From positions 372,001-436,000 of the forward strand of contig SMDA01000001.1 in assembly GCA_004346645.1 (NCBI GenBank): DNA of 64,000 nucleotides, in the 5' to 3' direction. The DNA is from Gulbenkiania mobilis (GTDB lineage: Bacteria; Pseudomonadota; Gammaproteobacteria; Burkholderiales; Chromobacteriaceae). Each line of letters begins with the position of its first letter. The first letter of the stretch is position 1. Under the pieces are notes generated by a model that saw only the letters and a program-made list of their open reading frames with translations, did no database searches and had not been told where the DNA came from. This document shows positions 7,991 through 17,910 of this stretch, piece by piece. The position numbers and the translations under genes are program-made.

Positions 7991-8911
7991 ATGAAACTTA
8001 CCGATACCCTGATTGCCTACTGGCACCGTCTGCCCCCTCGTTTGCGCCGACCGGCCGAACTCGTCTGGCACACCCTGATCGGCTGGGTGGATGACGGAGG
8101 CCCGCAGATGGGCGCCACCATCGCCTTCTACTCCATCTTCGCGCTCGCGCCGCTGCTAGTGGTGGCGATCGCCTTGGCCGGCATGGTGTTCGGTCCCGAG
8201 GCCGCCCGCGGCCAGATCGTGGGGCAGATCGCTTCGCTTGTTGGCACACAGGCCGCCAAGGGGGTGGAAGCGATCATCGCTTCGGCCTGGCGCGAGGACG
8301 ATGGCCTTCTGGCGGCCCTCATCGGGGTGGGCACGCTGCTGGTCGGTGCGAGCGGGGTATTCGTTGAGCTGCGACGAGCACTCAACGCCATTCTGCATAG
8401 CGGCCCTGCGCCCAGCGGGCTGACCGCCTTCGTCAAGGCGCGCCTCACCGCCTTCGCACTGGTCTTGGGCTTCGGCTTCCTCAGTATTGTCTCGCTGATC
8501 GTCAGTGCTGCGCTGGCAGCGGTTTCCGCCTTCTTTTCCAGTCGCTATCCAGCCTTGGAAGGCGTGATCACGGTGGTGGACCTGGTCAGTTCCACCCTGC
8601 TGATCGGCGTGGCCTTCGCGGTGCTGTTGCGCTGGCTGCCGGATACCCGCCCCAACTGGCGCGTGGTGGTGGCCGGTGCCTTCATCAGTGCCCTACTGTT
8701 CGCGGTCGGCAAGCATCTGATCGGGCTCTACCTTGGACGGGCCAGCGTCGCCTCCAGCTACGGCGCGGCCGGCTCCTTCGTGGTGTTGCTGATGTGGGTG
8801 TATTATTCCTCCCAGATCCTGCTGCTGGGGGCTGCCTTCGGGCGTGCCCTGGAAACTACCGATCCGCGCCGCCCGACCGGCGCGGAGCCAACAACCGGGT
8901 CTGCTCGGTAA
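7991..8911 (+). CDS. YihY/BrkB family inner-membrane protein
   Basis: Polytopic membrane protein of 306 residues, YihY (formerly annotated BrkB or RNase BN) family. Six hydrophobic segments are visible. The family signature GGPQMGATIAFYSIFALAPL covers residues 36-55, FVELRRALNAI follows at about 120, and YGAAGSFVVLLMWVYYSSQI lies near residue 260. Function is unresolved; the old RNase assignment for the family was withdrawn. I start at ATG 7991, where homology begins, rather than further upstream. The gene is divergent from the 7505-7900 gene and 131 bases before the hybrid kinase on the same strand. Confidence 0.9.
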   Translation: MKLTDTLIAYWHRLPPRLRRPAELVWHTLIGWVDDGGPQMGATIAFYSIFALAPLLVVAIALAGMVFGPEAARGQIVGQIASLVGTQAAKGVEAIIASAWREDDGLLAALIGVGTLLVGASGVFVELRRALNAILHSGPAPSGLTAFVKARLTAFALVLGFGFLSIVSLIVSAALAAVSAFFSSRYPALEGVITVVDLVSSTLLIGVAFAVLLRWLPDTRPNWRVVVAGAFISALLFAVGKHLIGLYLGRASVASSYGAAGSFVVLLMWVYYSSQILLLGAAFGRALETTDPRRPTGAEPTTGSAR

Positions 8912-9042
8912 AAAGTACAGCCCTGTCGTCCTGCCGCACCTCTTTTCTGTGCCGGAACTCCTGTCCTACGAACCGAACAAAGCTGATGCCGTTCGCTTGC
9001 GACGGTATGATGGTTATTGATAAGAGCCTGGCGGGAGATGCA

Positions 9043-12000
9043 ATGCTGAGTTTGTGGAGATGGTTTAAAAAGGGCAGGGCCGCCGCGCCGTCGGCCGATG
9101 CGCCTATTCCATCTCCTGGCCCCAGGCCGGCTGCCCCGGCCGAAGTACTGGGGCGCCTGCTTGCCGCCCGCCCGGGTGTGCTGAGCGTCACTGTATCGGA
9201 CGATGGACGGGTGATGGAGGCCAGTCCGGCTTTCTGCCAGCAACTGGCCCGACCGTTGCCCCATCTCTTCGGCCAACCTCTTTCCACGCTACTGTATCCG
9301 GATGACGCTGCCGTGTCGGCCGGCACGCTGCCGACGGGGCGGCCCCTGTGCTTCCTGCGTCCGGATGGCGCCGAAATCTGGCTGAGTGCCGACTCGGCTC
9401 CTGCTACCCATGCCGGCCTGTCGGTCACGGTGTATCTCTTCCAGCCGGTTGATCCCGCCTTGGGCACCCCCCCCGGCGTCGACACCCTTGCCCAGATCGC
9501 CCAGCGGCTGCCACAGGTGTTCTATCTCTACGACTTGAGCGCCCAGCGCATCAGCTACCTCAACGACCGCCTTGCAGAGCTCTTGGGCTACCCGGCCGGC
9601 TGGGCCGAAGGTCATGAGGACGTGCTGCGTGAACTGGTTCACCCGGATGACGCTTCAGTGCTGGCTACCCAGCGTAAGCGTGTGGCGGGGCTACGCGATG
9701 GTGAAACCCTGGAGACGTTGTACCGGCTGCGTCATGCCGACGGACGCTACCGCTGGTTTCACGCCCACGAGGGCGTGTTCTCGCGGCTGCCTGAAGGCAC
9801 CTGCCGCGAGCTGGTCGGCACGGCCGAGGACATCACCGAGAAGCTGGCCGGGGAGGCGCGGATCGGCGAACTGGAGCAATCCTCCCGCGCCGGCGAGCAG
9901 CGCCTGCAGCTGGCGCTGGCCGCCGGCTTCATGGGGGCCTGGGAGTGGGACCTGGCCTCGGACAAGATCGTCTGGGAAAGCCATTGCCGCGCCGTGTTCG
10001 GGCTGGACCTGCCCGGCTACCATCGTGCCTCGCGCGCCTTCATGCGCCTTGTGCATCCGGCCGACCGGCGCTCGGCGCGCGACACGTTCATGGAGAAGCT
10101 CGGCAGCTGTGCCTCGGCCTATCGGGACGAATTCCGCATCCGCCGACCGGACGGGCAGGTGCGCTGGATCGCCACCCATGCGCTGATCGTGCGCCATCTC
10201 GACGGGCAAGTGCTGCGCGTGGTGGGCATCACCCAGGACATCACCGAGCGGCGCAAGCTGGATGAAACGCTGTGGCAGAGCGAGTCGCGCTACCGCGGGT
10301 TCGCCGAGAGCGTGCCACAGCTGCTGTGGGCAACCGATGCGGCCGGTCAGGCCGATGACTTCAACCGGCGCTGGTTCGAATACACCGGGCTGGAGCCTTG
10401 TGCCTCCTATGGCTCGGGCTGGTTGAGCGCGGTTCACCCGGAGGACCTTACCGAAGTGCGAGCCGCCTGGTGCCGTGCGGTGCAGGCAGATGCCGCCTAC
10501 GAGCAGCCGTGTCGCCTGCGTCACCATGATGGCAGCTACCGCTGGCACCTGGCACATGCACTGCCGGTATACGATGCCCACGGACGCATTGCGCGCTGGT
10601 TTGGTAGTTTCACCGATATCGACGAGCAGAAGCGTCTGGCCGAAGCCCTGCAGGACAACGAATACCGCCTGCTGGCCACGCTGGATGGTGCGCAACTGGG
10701 TACCTGGACCTACAACCCTGATACCGAATCCTTCTTTGCGGACGTGCACGCCAAGCTGATGCACGGTTTTGCCGCCCATGCACTGCTGGCCTCACCCCTG
10801 GATATCCGAGAGCGCATCCATCCGGACGATCTGCCCCGGCTGGAGGGGCGGGCCGCACAGGCGTTTGCCAGCCGCAGCGAGGTGCGCTACGAGTACCGTG
10901 TACGCCTGGACAATGGTGAGCTGCGCTGGATCTCGGCCGTGGGCCAGTATGCGCCGCGCCGGCAGTGTTTCTTCGGCATCGTGCAGGACATCACCGACAC
11001 CCGGCGACTGCAGGACTTTTTGGCCGAAAACCTGGCCCTGCTGGATACGCTCCTGGAAAACGCGCCCGAAGGCGTGGCCTTCGTGGATCGCGACTTCCGC
11101 TATGTCCGCTGCAACCTGGTGGCTGCCGGGCTGACCGGGCGTGACCCTGACGAGATCATCGGCAAGACCGTGGCGGACGTCACTCCACATCTGTGGCCGC
11201 AGCTGGAGCCAGTGTTCCGCGCTGCGCTGGAGACGGGTCAGCCACAGACCGGGCTCGAGGTGGCTGCACCGCCCATCCGGCCGGGCGACGCCGTACGTAC
11301 GCTCCAGGGCAGCTATTACCCGGTTTTCACCGCCGGCAGCGAGGTGCCCATCGGAGTCGGGATGATGATCGGCGACATCACCGCCCGCAAGCGCGCTGAG
11401 GAGGAACTACTGCACGCCAAGCGCCAGGCCGAGGAAGCCAACACCGCCAAGGACCACTTCCTGGCGGTGCTCAGCCACGAACTGCGCACGCCGCTCACGC
11501 CAGTGCTGCTGGCGTCGCAGCTGATGGAAAAATATCCAGACCTGCCGCGTCCGCTGGCCGACAAGGTGGCCATGATCCGCCGCAACGTCGGCCTGGAGAT
11601 CAAGCTGATCGACGATCTTCTGGATCTCACCCATCTGACGCGCGGTTCGCTGGACGTGCGGCGTGTTGCGGCCAACATGCACGACATCATCCGCCATGCC
11701 GCCGAAATTTGCGCTCCCGAACTGACCGCCAAGCACCAGACGCTGGTGCTGGGGCTGGAGGCAGGGGAGGCGGGGGTGATGGGAGATGCGGCCCGCTTGC
11801 AACAGGTGCTTTGGAATCTGCTGAAGAACAGTATCAAGTTCACCCCCGAGCACGGTCGCATCATGGTGGACACCTTCAACCGCGATGGCTGCATCGTGGT
11901 GGAGGTGCGCGATACCGGGCTGGGCATCGACCCGCATGTGCTGCCACGTGTGTTCGACGCATTCGAGCAGGGCGGCAGCGGCATTGCGCGGCAGTACGGG

Positions 12001-12600
12001 GGCCTGGGGCTGGGGCTGGCCATCTCGCGCGCGCTCACCGAACTGCACGATGGCACGCTGACCGTTCACAGCGACGGTACCGGCAAGGGCGCCACCTTCA
12101 CCCTGACTCTACCCCTGGAAGCCGCGCCGCTGCACCACAGCGCTGGTCGCCACGACGGACCCAGCCACGGTCCGATGGTGGATGCCCTGCGCATCCTCAT
12201 GGTGGAAGACCATGCCGACAGCGCAGAGATGCTGGCGCTGGTACTGCGGTTACGGGGCTGGCAGGTGGACGTAGCGGCCACAGCATCCGAAGGGCTGGCG
12301 CTGGCGCAGCAGCAACCTTATGACGTACTGGTCAGTGACTTGGGCCTGCCTGACGAGAGCGGACTGGTGCTGGTGGCCCGCCTGCGCAGCATCCAGCCTG
12401 AGCTGGTGGCTGTGGCACTGTCCGGTTATGGCAAGGCCGCGGATATCGAGGACAGCCGCAAGGCAGGGTTTGCGCTGCATCTGACAAAACCGGTGCGCGG
12501 CGAGGACGTGGAGCGCTCCATCGAGTGGCTGGTGGCCGAAGCGGCCGCGGGCAAGCCGGTCACGATCGAGGCAGTGGGGCAGGCGGCGGACGCGGCTTAA
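9043..12600 (+). CDS. multi-PAS hybrid sensor histidine kinase
   Basis: Large apparently cytosolic sensor of 1185 residues. I see a chain of about six PAS or PAS/PAC modules: N-terminal around 35-110, then starting near 150, 290, 420, 545 and 670. Characteristic pieces include YLNDRLAELLGYP, WEWDLASDKIVWE, FNRRWFEYTGLEP and VDRDFRYVRCN. A HisKA domain follows with the phosphorylated His812 in LSHELRTPLTP, then a HATPase with N-box NLLKNSIKF and G-boxes DTGLGI and GGLGLGLAIS, and a C-terminal receiver with phospho-acceptor Asp1099 in VSDLGLPD and the conserved KP pair. No transmembrane segment is evident. Start ATG 9043 has GGGAG six bases upstream. No separate response regulator adjoins it. 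Confidence 0.92.
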   Translation: MLSLWRWFKKGRAAAPSADAPIPSPGPRPAAPAEVLGRLLAARPGVLSVTVSDDGRVMEASPAFCQQLARPLPHLFGQPLSTLLYPDDAAVSAGTLPTGRPLCFLRPDGAEIWLSADSAPATHAGLSVTVYLFQPVDPALGTPPGVDTLAQIAQRLPQVFYLYDLSAQRISYLNDRLAELLGYPAGWAEGHEDVLRELVHPDDASVLATQRKRVAGLRDGETLETLYRLRHADGRYRWFHAHEGVFSRLPEGTCRELVGTAEDITEKLAGEARIGELEQSSRAGEQRLQLALAAGFMGAWEWDLASDKIVWESHCRAVFGLDLPGYHRASRAFMRLVHPADRRSARDTFMEKLGSCASAYRDEFRIRRPDGQVRWIATHALIVRHLDGQVLRVVGITQDITERRKLDETLWQSESRYRGFAESVPQLLWATDAAGQADDFNRRWFEYTGLEPCASYGSGWLSAVHPEDLTEVRAAWCRAVQADAAYEQPCRLRHHDGSYRWHLAHALPVYDAHGRIARWFGSFTDIDEQKRLAEALQDNEYRLLATLDGAQLGTWTYNPDTESFFADVHAKLMHGFAAHALLASPLDIRERIHPDDLPRLEGRAAQAFASRSEVRYEYRVRLDNGELRWISAVGQYAPRRQCFFGIVQDITDTRRLQDFLAENLALLDTLLENAPEGVAFVDRDFRYVRCNLVAAGLTGRDPDEIIGKTVADVTPHLWPQLEPVFRAALETGQPQTGLEVAAPPIRPGDAVRTLQGSYYPVFTAGSEVPIGVGMMIGDITARKRAEEELLHAKRQAEEANTAKDHFLAVLSHELRTPLTPVLLASQLMEKYPDLPRPLADKVAMIRRNVGLEIKLIDDLLDLTHLTRGSLDVRRVAANMHDIIRHAAEICAPELTAKHQTLVLGLEAGEAGVMGDAARLQQVLWNLLKNSIKFTPEHGRIMVDTFNRDGCIVVEVRDTGLGIDPHVLPRVFDAFEQGGSGIARQYGGLGLGLAISRALTELHDGTLTVHSDGTGKGATFTLTLPLEAAPLHHSAGRHDGPSHGPMVDALRILMVEDHADSAEMLALVLRLRGWQVDVAATASEGLALAQQQPYDVLVSDLGLPDESGLVLVARLRSIQPELVAVALSGYGKAADIEDSRKAGFALHLTKPVRGEDVERSIEWLVAEAAAGKPVTIEAVGQAADAA
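9268..9278 (-). repeat. GGTTGGCCGAA repeat copy 5
   Basis: Exact copy on the minus strand inside the hybrid kinase gene; on the coding strand it reads FGQP. Confidence 0.9.
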
Positions 12601-12633
12601 AGAACGGGACGCTTGCCAGCACCAAAAAAGAAG

Positions 12634-12665
12634 GGGCGCTTTCCCTCGGGAAAGCGCCCTGTCTG
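12634..12665 (-). terminator. terminator of the BON-domain gene
   Basis: Twelve complementary bases (12634-12645 with 12648-12659). On the minus strand the stem is followed by a CTTCTTTTTTGG tract, so it ends the BON gene; it may also block read-through from the convergent kinase gene. Confidence 0.8.
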
Positions 12666-12678
12666 CATCAAGGACCGT

Positions 12679-12999
12679 TTAGTTGGTCGGGGTGCGGATA
12701 ATGATGTTGTTGCGCACGTCCTTCACGTCCGGCACGCTGCGAGCGATCTCGGCTGCGCGTCTTTTTTCGGCTTCATTGGCCGCAAAGCCCGACAGCTGCA
12801 CCACACCGTTCAGGGTTTCCACGTTCACGCGCATGGCGCTGACGGTCTTGTCCTCGGCCATGCGGGTCTTCACGCGGGTAGTGATGGTGGCGTCATCCAC
12901 ATACTGGCCCATCGAGCTCTGGCCGCTGGTGACAGCGCAGCCGGTCACGGCAGTCATGGTGGCAGCGGCAAGGCTGGCGGCAACGAGAAGCTTTTTCAT
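12679..12999 (-). CDS. BON-domain lipoprotein
   Basis: Predicted lipoprotein of 106 residues. The signal peptide ends in the lipobox VTGC (Cys at about 21), followed by one BON domain. Its typical pieces are DDATITTRVKTRMAED, MRVNVETLNGVVQLSGF and AEEIARS-like helix AAEIARSVPDVKDVRN. BON domains bind membranes or phospholipid and protect the envelope (OsmY/DolP relatives); here a single copy is present. ATG 12999 has GGAGGA upstream. It is monocistronic with its own terminator, between the hybrid kinase and catalase. Confidence 0.88.
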   Translation of the reverse strand: MKKLLVAASLAAATMTAVTGCAVTSGQSSMGQYVDDATITTRVKTRMAEDKTVSAMRVNVETLNGVVQLSGFAANEAEKRRAAEIARSVPDVKDVRNNIIIRTPTN

Positions 13000-13100
13000 C
13001 GGAATGTCCTCCGGCAATTGATCGGAATATCTCTGCGGCAAATCCGCCCTGTGTGAATAGCAAGGGGCGTGCCCAAAGCAGGCCCAGCATTGCAAAGAAA

Positions 13101-13122
13101 AAGCCCGGCCGTAGCCGGGCTT
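13101..13122 (-). terminator. terminator of the catalase gene
   Basis: Nine-bp perfect GC stem with a CGTA loop; on the minus strand it is followed by TTTTTCTTT. It lies 19 bases after the catalase stop. Confidence 0.88.
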
Positions 13123-13140
13123 GCATACTAATCAGGCGTT

Positions 13141-15264
13141 TTACGCCGGAATCTGCATTTTGTCTGCACGCATCCAGAAGCGGTGCATACCGATCGCTTG
13201 AACAAATTGCTGGGCGAGAGCCTTGTCGGCGCCGCCCTTTTCAGCCAGCAGCACGCCGTCCTGGGGGGGGACACCGTCCTGAACGATGCCGGTCATGCGC
13301 AGCAGGTCCACCCCGTAGCCGGCCGCTGCAATCGGCTTGCAGTGCTTGTAGGCTTCCATCACGAAATGGAGCATGTCTCCGTTGGCCTTGAGAACTTCCA
13401 GACTGTCGGGACCGCAGGGCACGAACACCGCGTCGAACATGACCGAGGGCATGGTCTTCGGGGTAGCGTCGATCGGCAGCCCCGGCCCCCCCTGTGCGCC
13501 GACCAGGCCGCCCAGTCTGACCGAGATGATCTTGGTGAGAGCACCGGCCGCTTCCAGCCCTTCCTTCATCGCTTTGAGCCCATCCACGTCCACTCCGTCT
13601 GCTGCCAGGATGGCGACCTTGCGGGTGCGGATGGTGCCGTTGCCAGTCCCGATCATGCTTAGCGCGGGGGACGGCATCACTTCGGTGGAGGCGGTCGGGC
13701 CGGGCTGACCTTCCAGTGCCAGCCCCAGGTTATCGGCCACACGCTGTGCCAGTGTGGCGTCGACCTGCTGCAGCATGGTGACGATGCGTGCGCGTACCGT
13801 TACGGTTTCCACCCGGCCCAGTTCAAAGCTGAACGCCTCGACGATGTGGTCCTGCTCGGGCTGGGTCATGCTCAGCCAGAACATGCGGGCCTGGGTGTAG
13901 TGGTCCATGAAGGTGTGGCTGCGATCGCGCAGTTTCGGGCCGCTCTCTGCATCAGGATAGGTAACGAAGCCGCGTTCCGGCGGAGCCTCCTTGGGCAGGC
14001 CGCCGGCGAGCGTGTTGGGCTCATAAGCCACACGCCCCGTGTAGATGCGGTGCTGGTGGAAGCCGTCGCGCTGGTTGTTGTATACCGGGTTGATCGGGCG
14101 GTTGATCGGAATCTGGTGGAAATTGGGGCCACCCAGGCGCAGCAACTGGGTATCGGTGTAGGAAAACAGCCGGCCTTGCAGCAGCGGGTCATTGGTAAAG
14201 TCGATGCCGGGCACCACATGGCCAATGTGGAAGGCCACCTGCTCGGTTTCACCGAAGAAGTAGTCGGGGTTGCGGTTGAGTACCATTTTGCCGACGCGTT
14301 TTACCGGGATGATCTCCTCAGGGATGATCTTGGTGGAGTCCAAGAGGTCGAAGTCCAGCTTGTCCATGTCTTCTTCTGTGATCAGCTGCAGACCCAGCTC
14401 CCATTCGGGATAGTTGCCAGTCTCGATCGCTTCCCAGAGGTCGCGGCGGTGGAAATCCGGATCGCGGCCCGCCAATGTCTGGGCTTCATCCCAGGACAGG
14501 CCATGGATACCCAGCAGGGGCTTCCAGTGAAACTTGACGAAGGTGCTCACGCCCTCGGCATTCACCAAGCGGAAGGTGTGGACGCCGAAGCCCTCCATCA
14601 TGCGGTTGCTGCGGGGGATGGCGCGGTCCGACATCGCCCACATGATCATATGTGCCGACTCGGGCGTGACGGAAATGTAGTCCCAGAAGGTGTCGTGGGC
14701 GGTGGAACCTTGCGGCACTTCGTTGTGCGGCTCGGGCTTCAGCGCATGGACCAGGTCCGGGAACTTGATCGCGTCCTGGATGAAGAACACCGGGATGTTG
14801 TTGGCAACCAGGTCGAAAATGCCTTCCTGGGTGTAAAACTTGGTGGCAAAGCCGCGCACGTCGCGCACGGTATCGGCCGAGCCGCGCGAGCCCTGCACGG
14901 TGGAGAAGCGAACGAACACCGGGGTGCGCACCGCCGGATCCTGCAGGAAGTGGGCACGGGTGTACGGGGCCAGTGATTCGTACACTTGGAAGTAGCCGTG
15001 CGCACCGTGGCCGCGAGCGTGCACCACACGCTCCGGAATACGCTCATGGTCGAAGTGGGTGATCTTTTCCCGGTAGATGAAGTCTTCCAGCAGGCTGGGC
15101 CCACGCGTGCCGGCCTTGAGCGTATTCTGGTTGTCGACGATACCCACGCCCTGGTTGGTGGTCAGCATGGCGGCCGGGGCTTCACGGTTGGGTTCGAGCT
15201 CGGCCACCTTGGATACGGCCTGGATAGGGGTTACGTCGGCATCTTGCGGCTTGCTGCTGTTCAT
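13141..15264 (-). CDS. katE: large-subunit catalase HPII
   Basis: Haem catalase that dismutates hydrogen peroxide, clade 2 large-subunit type, 707 residues. The catalytic histidine is His82 in [12 protein letters not shown]. The NADPH/haem-region pieces [15 protein letters not shown] and [15 protein letters not shown] are present, as is the proximal tyrosine in RLFSYTDTQ. The C-terminal 160 residues form the DJ-1/PfpI-like flavodoxin domain typical of HPII ([14 protein letters not shown]). It is bounded by a terminator on each side, so it is probably transcribed alone. Stationary-phase or peroxide control is likely from the family, but no OxyR or sigma-S site is claimed here. Confidence 0.96.
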   Translation of the reverse strand: MNSSKPQDADVTPIQAVSKVAELEPNREAPAAMLTTNQGVGIVDNQNTLKAGTRGPSLLEDFIYREKITHFDHERIPERVVHARGHGAHGYFQVYESLAPYTRAHFLQDPAVRTPVFVRFSTVQGSRGSADTVRDVRGFATKFYTQEGIFDLVANNIPVFFIQDAIKFPDLVHALKPEPHNEVPQGSTAHDTFWDYISVTPESAHMIMWAMSDRAIPRSNRMMEGFGVHTFRLVNAEGVSTFVKFHWKPLLGIHGLSWDEAQTLAGRDPDFHRRDLWEAIETGNYPEWELGLQLITEEDMDKLDFDLLDSTKIIPEEIIPVKRVGKMVLNRNPDYFFGETEQVAFHIGHVVPGIDFTNDPLLQGRLFSYTDTQLLRLGGPNFHQIPINRPINPVYNNQRDGFHQHRIYTGRVAYEPNTLAGGLPKEAPPERGFVTYPDAESGPKLRDRSHTFMDHYTQARMFWLSMTQPEQDHIVEAFSFELGRVETVTVRARIVTMLQQVDATLAQRVADNLGLALEGQPGPTASTEVMPSPALSMIGTGNGTIRTRKVAILAADGVDVDGLKAMKEGLEAAGALTKIISVRLGGLVGAQGGPGLPIDATPKTMPSVMFDAVFVPCGPDSLEVLKANGDMLHFVMEAYKHCKPIAAAGYGVDLLRMTGIVQDGVPPQDGVLLAEKGGADKALAQQFVQAIGMHRFWMRADKMQIPA

Positions 15265-15296
15265 CGGTTTCTCCTGGAAAGAGGCCTGCGGCCTGA

Positions 15297-15307
15297 GGTT
15301 GGCCGAA
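15297..15307 (+). repeat. GGTTGGCCGAA repeat copy 6
   Basis: Exact copy in the 90-base gap between catalase and the fusion gene, 12 bases from the terminator stem at 15319-15341. Confidence 0.92.
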
Positions 15308-15318
15308 GGAAGGAAAAA

Positions 15319-15341
15319 GCCGGCCTCGGTCGGGGCCGGCT
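15319..15341 (-). terminator. terminator of the glycosidase-glycosyltransferase gene
   Basis: Eight-bp GC stem; on the minus strand a TTTTTCC tract follows. Located 14 bases after the stop codon. Confidence 0.82.
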
Positions 15342-15354
15342 GTGCGGATGCAGC

Positions 15355-17910
15355 TCAGTGCACGCCGAAGGCGGAACCGGTGGTCGGCTTCTGTGGCGGC
15401 GGGACGAAGCCTGCTTCGAAGGCCGGTTCGTCTTCCTCTTGCGGCGCAGTCTCAGTCACGGAGGTGGCGGAGACCACGATCTCCGGTACCGTGATCTGGG
15501 CGATGTCCTGCTCGGCACGCTTCTGCAGGGCTTCCTGGATCAGGGTATGAATGGCGGTTGCAGCGCCATCCCACGAGAAGCGGGCCACGCAGGCCTGACG
15601 GCGTACATCCCAGTCGGCGCGTTCCTGGGCGGTTTCCGCCAGGGCCTGCTCGCAGGCGGCAATGAAGCTGTCGTGGCCGTCGCTCAGACGCACCACATCG
15701 GAGTACAGACCCACCACATCATGGATCGGTGTGCTGACCACGGTCTTTTCCGCAGCCAGATATTCCAGGGTCTTGGTGGGGCTGATGAATCGGGTGGACT
15801 CGTTCAGCGCGAACGGGAGCAGGGCGACGTCCCAGCCGGCCAGGAAGTAGGGCAGGCGCTCATAGCCTTGCTGTCCCAGCCAATGGATGTTGTCGCGCTG
15901 GGGCAGCGAGGCCGGGTCGATCTTCACCACCGGACCCACCATCACGATCTGCCATTCGGGATGGGCATCGGCAAGACGCGCCACCAGCTCGGTGTCCAGA
16001 CGCTCGTCGATCACACCATAGAAGCCCATGCGTGGACGGCCAAGATGGCCCTGCAGCTTTTCGACGTTGGGGTCGGTATCGCTGCGCGGTGCGAAATGCC
16101 CTGCATCCACAGCACTCGGGAAGCAATGGATGTTGTGATGCTTGTCGCGCTTGGATTCGAACAGGCTCGGTCCGCCGGTCAGCACCAGGTCGGCACGCCG
16201 CATCAGTTCGGTCTCACGGTCCAGCATTGCCTGCGGCGCGCCCTTGAAGGCAGCCAGCTCGTCCATGCAGTCGTAGATGATGGCTTCGGGCTCCAGGCCT
16301 TCCAGCAAGGGCAGCGCCATCGGGGTGTAGCACCACACCATATAGTCGTCGACCCCGTTTTCCTGCAGGTAATCGTCAAGAAGATGGCGCAGGGTCGGCA
16401 TCTGGGCGTCGCTGAAGCCCCATTGTTCCACCGGCGTGTGCGGGCGCAGGACGGTGATGTTCTCGCTCGGCTCGAAATGCTGCAGGAAGGCCTCGCCATC
16501 GATGCGTACCGGCTCTTCGAAGACGATCACGTTGTAATGACGTGCCAGGCGCGACAGCAGGTGCTGCGGGCGTTGATAAACGAAGTCCCAGCGCAGGTGG
16601 GAAAATACGATCAGGTTTTTCATGTTCTTCTCTCCGGTATTGAGGGTTGACACAGCAAGGTGTTGTGGCAGGCGCTGCTGCCAGCGCCGCAGGCTTTTCG
16701 CCAACGGCCAGTGCAGGCGACGCTGGATCGGCGCCGTCTTGTTGTCGGTTTCAGCGGGCAGTACTGCGTCCCACAGGCCGCTGTGGTGCCAGTGACTGAG
16801 GTCTTGCCAATCCGGTCGGTCCACCGCCGGGTACAGGCATAGCCCTTCCACCGGCACGCCGGCCCGGCGCACGCGTGCCACTTCTGCGGCGATATCGTTC
16901 AGCCAGGCGGAACGGCCTTCACCGACGTGACCGGTCTCGGCGACCACCACCGGTCGGCGGTAGCGCTCCCACACTTCCGTTAGCAAGTCGCCAAATGGCA
17001 GCCGGCGCGGGTCGTTCAGGTGCCAGTGCAGGCGTTCGTTGGTGTCCACCTCCCACTGGCCGCTGTGGTAGTGGTTCACCCCGAGAAGGTCGAGTGCGGC
17101 GGGATGGCCGCCCAGCTGGGGCTCACGCCGCCCGGCCAGCATGTCCCAGGCTTGCCACTGGTAGTCACGGACTTCCTGAGCACGTGCAGCCAGGTCCGGA
17201 CGGTCTGCAGGGTGGGTGATGTGCACCACCGGCTCGATGTGCAGGAAGCGTGCGCGTGGGTCCACCTCGCGGATGGCCTCCATGGCTGCGAGGGTGGCCT
17301 TGACCAGCCGGCACTTCAGCGCATAGCCGCTGCGCGGTGGCTGATCCGGATCGGGCGCGTGGGCGTCGCCACGATACGGGTGCATCAGGTTGGTTTCGGT
17401 CGCCGCCCAGGCAAAGAAGCTGATTTCGTTGATCGGTGTATAGACCGGCGGCAGGTCGGACAGCGGCCGGATCATCGCCGCGGTCTTGGCGGCATATTCC
17501 ACGAAGCGTGGCAGAAAGCTGTCGCTGAACAGATCCACATCCTCGGGCATGCCGTAGTGCATGAGCGTCCACAGCACCTGGATGCGGTGTCGCTGGGCGG
17601 CCGAGGCGATCCGCAGCAGCCGGCTGAAGTCGTAGCCGCCTCCTTGGGCAATGGGGCGGGCACATAGCCTCCACCCCAGGCTCTCGCGCACGGTGCGGAT
17701 GCCCAGTCTGGCCAAGCGTGCAAAATCTTCTTCCACCTGTTCCGCATGACCGGATAGGGCCGCCATATCCAAGGGCTGGCCCCAGCCATTCACATGATCG
17801 GCCCCTTCGAAGCCGGCCATCCAGAAGGAACGGAAAACGCCTCCCGGCGCCCGGCGGACCATGCCGCCAGGTTGGCCGAAGGCGCGCTTTCGAAACGTGC
17901 TGCCTGTCAT
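15355..17910 (-). CDS. glycoside hydrolase-like / glycosyltransferase fusion protein
   Basis: One frame of 851 residues joins two modules. Residues 1 to about 400 resemble a clan GH-A (family 1-like) glycosidase, with a putative acid/base Glu in VYTPINEISFFAW and a nucleophile Glu in VVVAETGH. From residue 430 (codon at 16623) a GT-B type glycosyltransferase starts with MKNLIVFSHLRWDF and YQRPQHL. It continues with a C-terminal nucleotide-sugar half (MGFYGVIDERLD, PTKTLEYLAAEKTVVSTP). A GGAGAG ribosome binding site stands 6 bases before the internal ATG, so a separate 422-residue transferase may also be made. The start at 17910 overlaps the hemerythrin-like stop by ATGA. Likely acts in surface or storage polysaccharide synthesis; substrates unknown. 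Confidence 0.8.
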   Translation of the reverse strand: MTGSTFRKRAFGQPGGMVRRAPGGVFRSFWMAGFEGADHVNGWGQPLDMAALSGHAEQVEEDFARLARLGIRTVRESLGWRLCARPIAQGGGYDFSRLLRIASAAQRHRIQVLWTLMHYGMPEDVDLFSDSFLPRFVEYAAKTAAMIRPLSDLPPVYTPINEISFFAWAATETNLMHPYRGDAHAPDPDQPPRSGYALKCRLVKATLAAMEAIREVDPRARFLHIEPVVHITHPADRPDLAARAQEVRDYQWQAWDMLAGRREPQLGGHPAALDLLGVNHYHSGQWEVDTNERLHWHLNDPRRLPFGDLLTEVWERYRRPVVVAETGHVGEGRSAWLNDIAAEVARVRRAGVPVEGLCLYPAVDRPDWQDLSHWHHSGLWDAVLPAETDNKTAPIQRRLHWPLAKSLRRWQQRLPQHLAVSTLNTGEKNMKNLIVFSHLRWDFVYQRPQHLLSRLARHYNVIVFEEPVRIDGEAFLQHFEPSENITVLRPHTPVEQWGFSDAQMPTLRHLLDDYLQENGVDDYMVWCYTPMALPLLEGLEPEAIIYDCMDELAAFKGAPQAMLDRETELMRRADLVLTGGPSLFESKRDKHHNIHCFPSAVDAGHFAPRSDTDPNVEKLQGHLGRPRMGFYGVIDERLDTELVARLADAHPEWQIVMVGPVVKIDPASLPQRDNIHWLGQQGYERLPYFLAGWDVALLPFALNESTRFISPTKTLEYLAAEKTVVSTPIHDVVGLYSDVVRLSDGHDSFIAACEQALAETAQERADWDVRRQACVARFSWDGAATAIHTLIQEALQKRAEQDIAQITVPEIVVSATSVTETAPQEEDEPAFEAGFVPPPQKPTTGSAFGVH
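17870..17880 (+). repeat. GGTTGGCCGAA repeat copy 7
   Basis: Exact copy near the 5' end of the fusion gene; on its coding strand it reads FGQP. Flanks CCA before and G after. Confidence 0.9.
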
